DNA of 8,263 nt from Chitinophaga pinensis. Lineage in GTDB: Bacteria; Bacteroidota; Bacteroidia; SXHM01. The position numbers and the translations under genes were made by a program. The notes under the pieces are model-generated. The model was not told the origin of the DNA, ran no database searches, and saw only the letters and a list, made by a program, of their open reading frames with translations. This document shows positions 7,301 through 8,263 of this stretch, piece after piece. Each line of letters begins with the position of its first letter. Positions within the stretch are counted from its first letter, which is position 1. The DNA lies in NCBI GenBank assembly GCA_945889235.1, contig CAMDBK010000124.1:1-8263 (forward strand), written 5' to 3'.

Positions 7301-7333
7301 CAAATGTAGAGTGAGATTTTTTTTCGCTAACAA
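7301..7333 (-). promoter_or_regulatory. Bacteroidota-type promoter of the histone-like gene
   Basis: Read on the minus strand, TACATTTG (7308-7301) matches the -7 consensus TAnnTTTG exactly. A TTG at 7333-7331 lies 22 bases upstream of it, within the looser spacing reported for Bacteroidota -33 elements, and a TTAG follows directly at 7330-7327. Transcription should start near 7294, giving a leader of about 43 bases that is A-rich and lacks a Shine-Dalgarno sequence. No operator or riboswitch fold is apparent in the leader. Confidence 0.65.
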
Positions 7334-7432
7334 CATTTCAAATAAGTTTTTAACTGTTGATTGTTAATTAGTGAATTCTAAAACCGGGACTGTAACGCGA
7401 ACAGAAGACATAAGGTTACATTTTTTTAAAAC

Positions 7433-7447
7433 CCTTTAAAATAAAGG
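7433..7447 (-). terminator. Small AT-rich hairpin, possible weak terminator
   Basis: CCTTTA (7433-7438) and TAAAGG (7442-7447) form a perfect 6-bp stem with a 3-base loop. On the minus strand it is followed by G and four Ts, then an A-run. It lies 20 bases beyond the stop of the doubtful small frame and upstream of the histone-like gene's promoter, where a terminator for minus-strand transcripts would be expected. The stem has only two GC pairs and the T-run is short. Confidence 0.25.
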
Positions 7448-7467
7448 AATGTATAGGGTGTTATAAT

Positions 7468-7566
7468 TTAGTGTTTGCTGCGTTTTTTTTCAAAATATTT
7501 TTTTTGACCTGAAATTGAATCACCGGATTTCAGTTTTCTCACAGTTTTCACAAAAAATAAAAACAT
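7468..7566 (-). CDS. Doubtful 32-residue basic small ORF
   Basis: An ATG at 7566-7564 opens a 32-codon frame ending in TAA at 7468. The peptide starts with a short hydrophobic stretch (MFLFFV) and ends in a Lys/Arg-rich tail (QKKYFEKKRSKH), with a central SGDSISG. I do not recognise it. The frame also continues upstream into the ABC exporter gene without a better start. The leader is A-rich with no Shine-Dalgarno sequence, which is uninformative in this phylum, and no promoter of its own is clear. It may be a real small protein made from exporter readthrough, or chance in AT-rich DNA. Confidence 0.2.
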   Translation of the reverse strand: MFLFFVKTVRKLKSGDSISGQKKYFEKKRSKH

Positions 7567-7602
7567 ATTTTTCAGGATAAAAGTGAATTGATGTTTGAAT
7601 TT

Positions 7603-7636
7603 TTTTCTTGTGTTGGAGATGTCAATCACAAGAAAA
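7603..7636 (-). repeat. Hairpin directly after the ABC exporter stop codon
   Basis: TTTTCTTGTG (7603-7612) pairs perfectly with CACAAGAAAA (7627-7636); TTG (7613-7615) can also pair with CAA (7623-7625) past a single bulged base, closing a 7-base loop. The stem starts at the base adjacent to the exporter's stop codon. On the minus strand the hairpin is followed by an A-run, not a T-run, so it is not a classical intrinsic terminator. It may instead protect the mRNA 3' end or slow polymerase. Confidence 0.5.
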
Positions 7637-8263
7637 TTAATTGGATAAATGGAAAAGTTGAAGATCGTGTAGCTTTTTGTAAATACCATTTTTGCTCAGT
7701 AATTCAGCATGTGTGCCGGTCTCAGCAATAGTTCCTTCCTGCATTACTACTATTAAATCAGCTTGCTGAATAGTTGACAGCCTGTGAGCGATTACTAAAG
7801 TTGTGCGGTGTTTCATCAGGTTGTTAAGTGCGTCCTGCACCAGTTTCTCAGATTCTGTGTCGAGCGCTGATGTGGCTTCGTCAAGTATAAGTATTGCAGG
7901 ATTTTTCAGAACTGCACGTGCTATGCTCATTCGCTGCCGTTGCCCGCCTGAGAGTTTACTTCCTCGTTCACCTATATTGGTTTGGTAACCTTCAGGAAAC
8001 TGAGAGATGAAATCATGTGCGTTGGCAATCTTCGCTGCTTTTTCCACCGCGGTGTGGGGAACATTTGGCATACCGAGAGCAATATTTTTTAAAACAGAAT
8101 CATTGAACAATATTGATTCCTGCGATACAACGCCCATCAAACTTCTTAAATCATGCAGACTGTAATTTTTGATATTCACATCATCAATTAAAATTTCGCC
8201 TTCGCTGATATCATAGAAACGCGGGAGTAAATCAGCAAGTGTTGATTTGCCGGCACCGGATTG
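7637..8263 (-). CDS. ABC exporter, C-terminal ATPase domain (partial)
   Basis: 208 visible residues plus TAA at 7639-7637. The frame stays open to the window edge, so the N-terminal part, including any membrane domain, is outside. The edge cuts Walker A: the visible part begins QSGAGKST (fragment residues 1-8), one Gly short of GxxGxGKST. Then follow the Q-loop (VVSQE, Q48), the ABC signature LSGGQ (104-108) within ERGSKLSGGQRQRMSIARA, Walker B (ILILDE, 124-129), the D-loop SALD and the H-loop (IAHRLST, H160). All catalytic motifs are intact. The spacing and the wording FNDSVLKNIALG and FPEGYQTNIGERG are those of type IV ABC exporters (MsbA/ABCB class), in which this domain is fused behind six membrane helices and powers export of lipids, peptides or drugs. 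The substrate cannot be told from this half. The protein ends shortly after the ATPase core, as expected, and a hairpin follows the stop. Confidence 0.95.
   Translation of the reverse strand, partial: QSGAGKSTLADLLPRFYDISEGEILIDDVNIKNYSLHDLRSLMGVVSQESILFNDSVLKNIALGMPNVPHTAVEKAAKIANAHDFISQFPEGYQTNIGERGSKLSGGQRQRMSIARAVLKNPAILILDEATSALDTESEKLVQDALNNLMKHRTTLVIAHRLSTIQQADLIVVMQEGTIAETGTHAELLSKNGIYKKLHDLQLFHLSN

Larger units (their letters stand above)
7251..7636. other. 386-bp AT-rich intergenic stretch
   Basis: This stretch lies between the start of the histone-like gene and the stop of the ABC exporter gene, both on the minus strand. It contains the promoter of the histone-like gene (7301-7333), a small AT hairpin (7433-7447), a doubtful 32-codon frame (7468-7566) and a hairpin beside the exporter stop (7603-7636). 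There is also a 6-bp inverted repeat, TGTAAC (7391-7396) with GTTACA (7415-7420). I see no tRNA, no convincing structured RNA and no plus-strand gene. Confidence 0.6.

Noticed and set aside
7391..7420. TGTAAC/GTTACA inverted repeat as an operator
   Set aside because: Only 6 bp with an 18-base gap, about 60 bases or more upstream of the nearest promoter; expected by chance in AT-rich DNA.

Overview
The window looks like chromosomal DNA of a member of the Bacteroidota, probably an environmental lineage. The evidence is a secreted protein ending in a type IX secretion (T9SS) sorting domain, an outer-membrane beta-barrel of a Bacteroidota type, leaders with weak or no Shine-Dalgarno sequence, a promoter matching the Bacteroidota TAnnTTTG consensus, and AT-rich, A-rich spacers. 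Nothing points to a phage, plasmid or transposon, and no tRNA, rRNA or CRISPR array is visible.

Layout, left to right. (1) At 1-2883 (+) lies a very long TPR-repeat protein whose start is beyond the window edge. (2) One base after its stop, at 2885-4576 (+), begins an exported outer-membrane beta-barrel protein. The two genes form a tight operon and probably work together at the cell envelope, but their job is not known to me. (3) A 74-bp spacer at 4577-4650 holds a 16-bp tandem duplication and an inverted repeat. (4) At 4651-7008 (+) lies a modular T9SS cargo protein: signal peptide, seven-bladed LVIVD/choice-of-anchor B propeller, two carboxypeptidase-regulatory-like beta domains, a lectin-like beta domain and a C-terminal sorting domain. 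(5) A strong bidirectional terminator at 7008-7043 separates it from the convergent minus-strand genes.

On the minus strand, 7059-7250 encodes a 63-residue histone H1-like Lys/Ala/Pro protein with a well-formed Bacteroidota promoter upstream. The 386-bp stretch 7251-7636 holds that promoter, a doubtful 32-codon reading frame and two hairpins. At 7637-8263 (-) lies the C-terminal ATPase domain of an ABC exporter, cut by the window edge inside its Walker A motif.

Most of the window is housekeeping or surface-protein DNA. The points most worth following are the uncharacterised TPR/beta-barrel pair, the histidine pattern of the propeller, and the two 16-bp-period duplications around the start of the cargo gene, one of which encodes much of its signal peptide.
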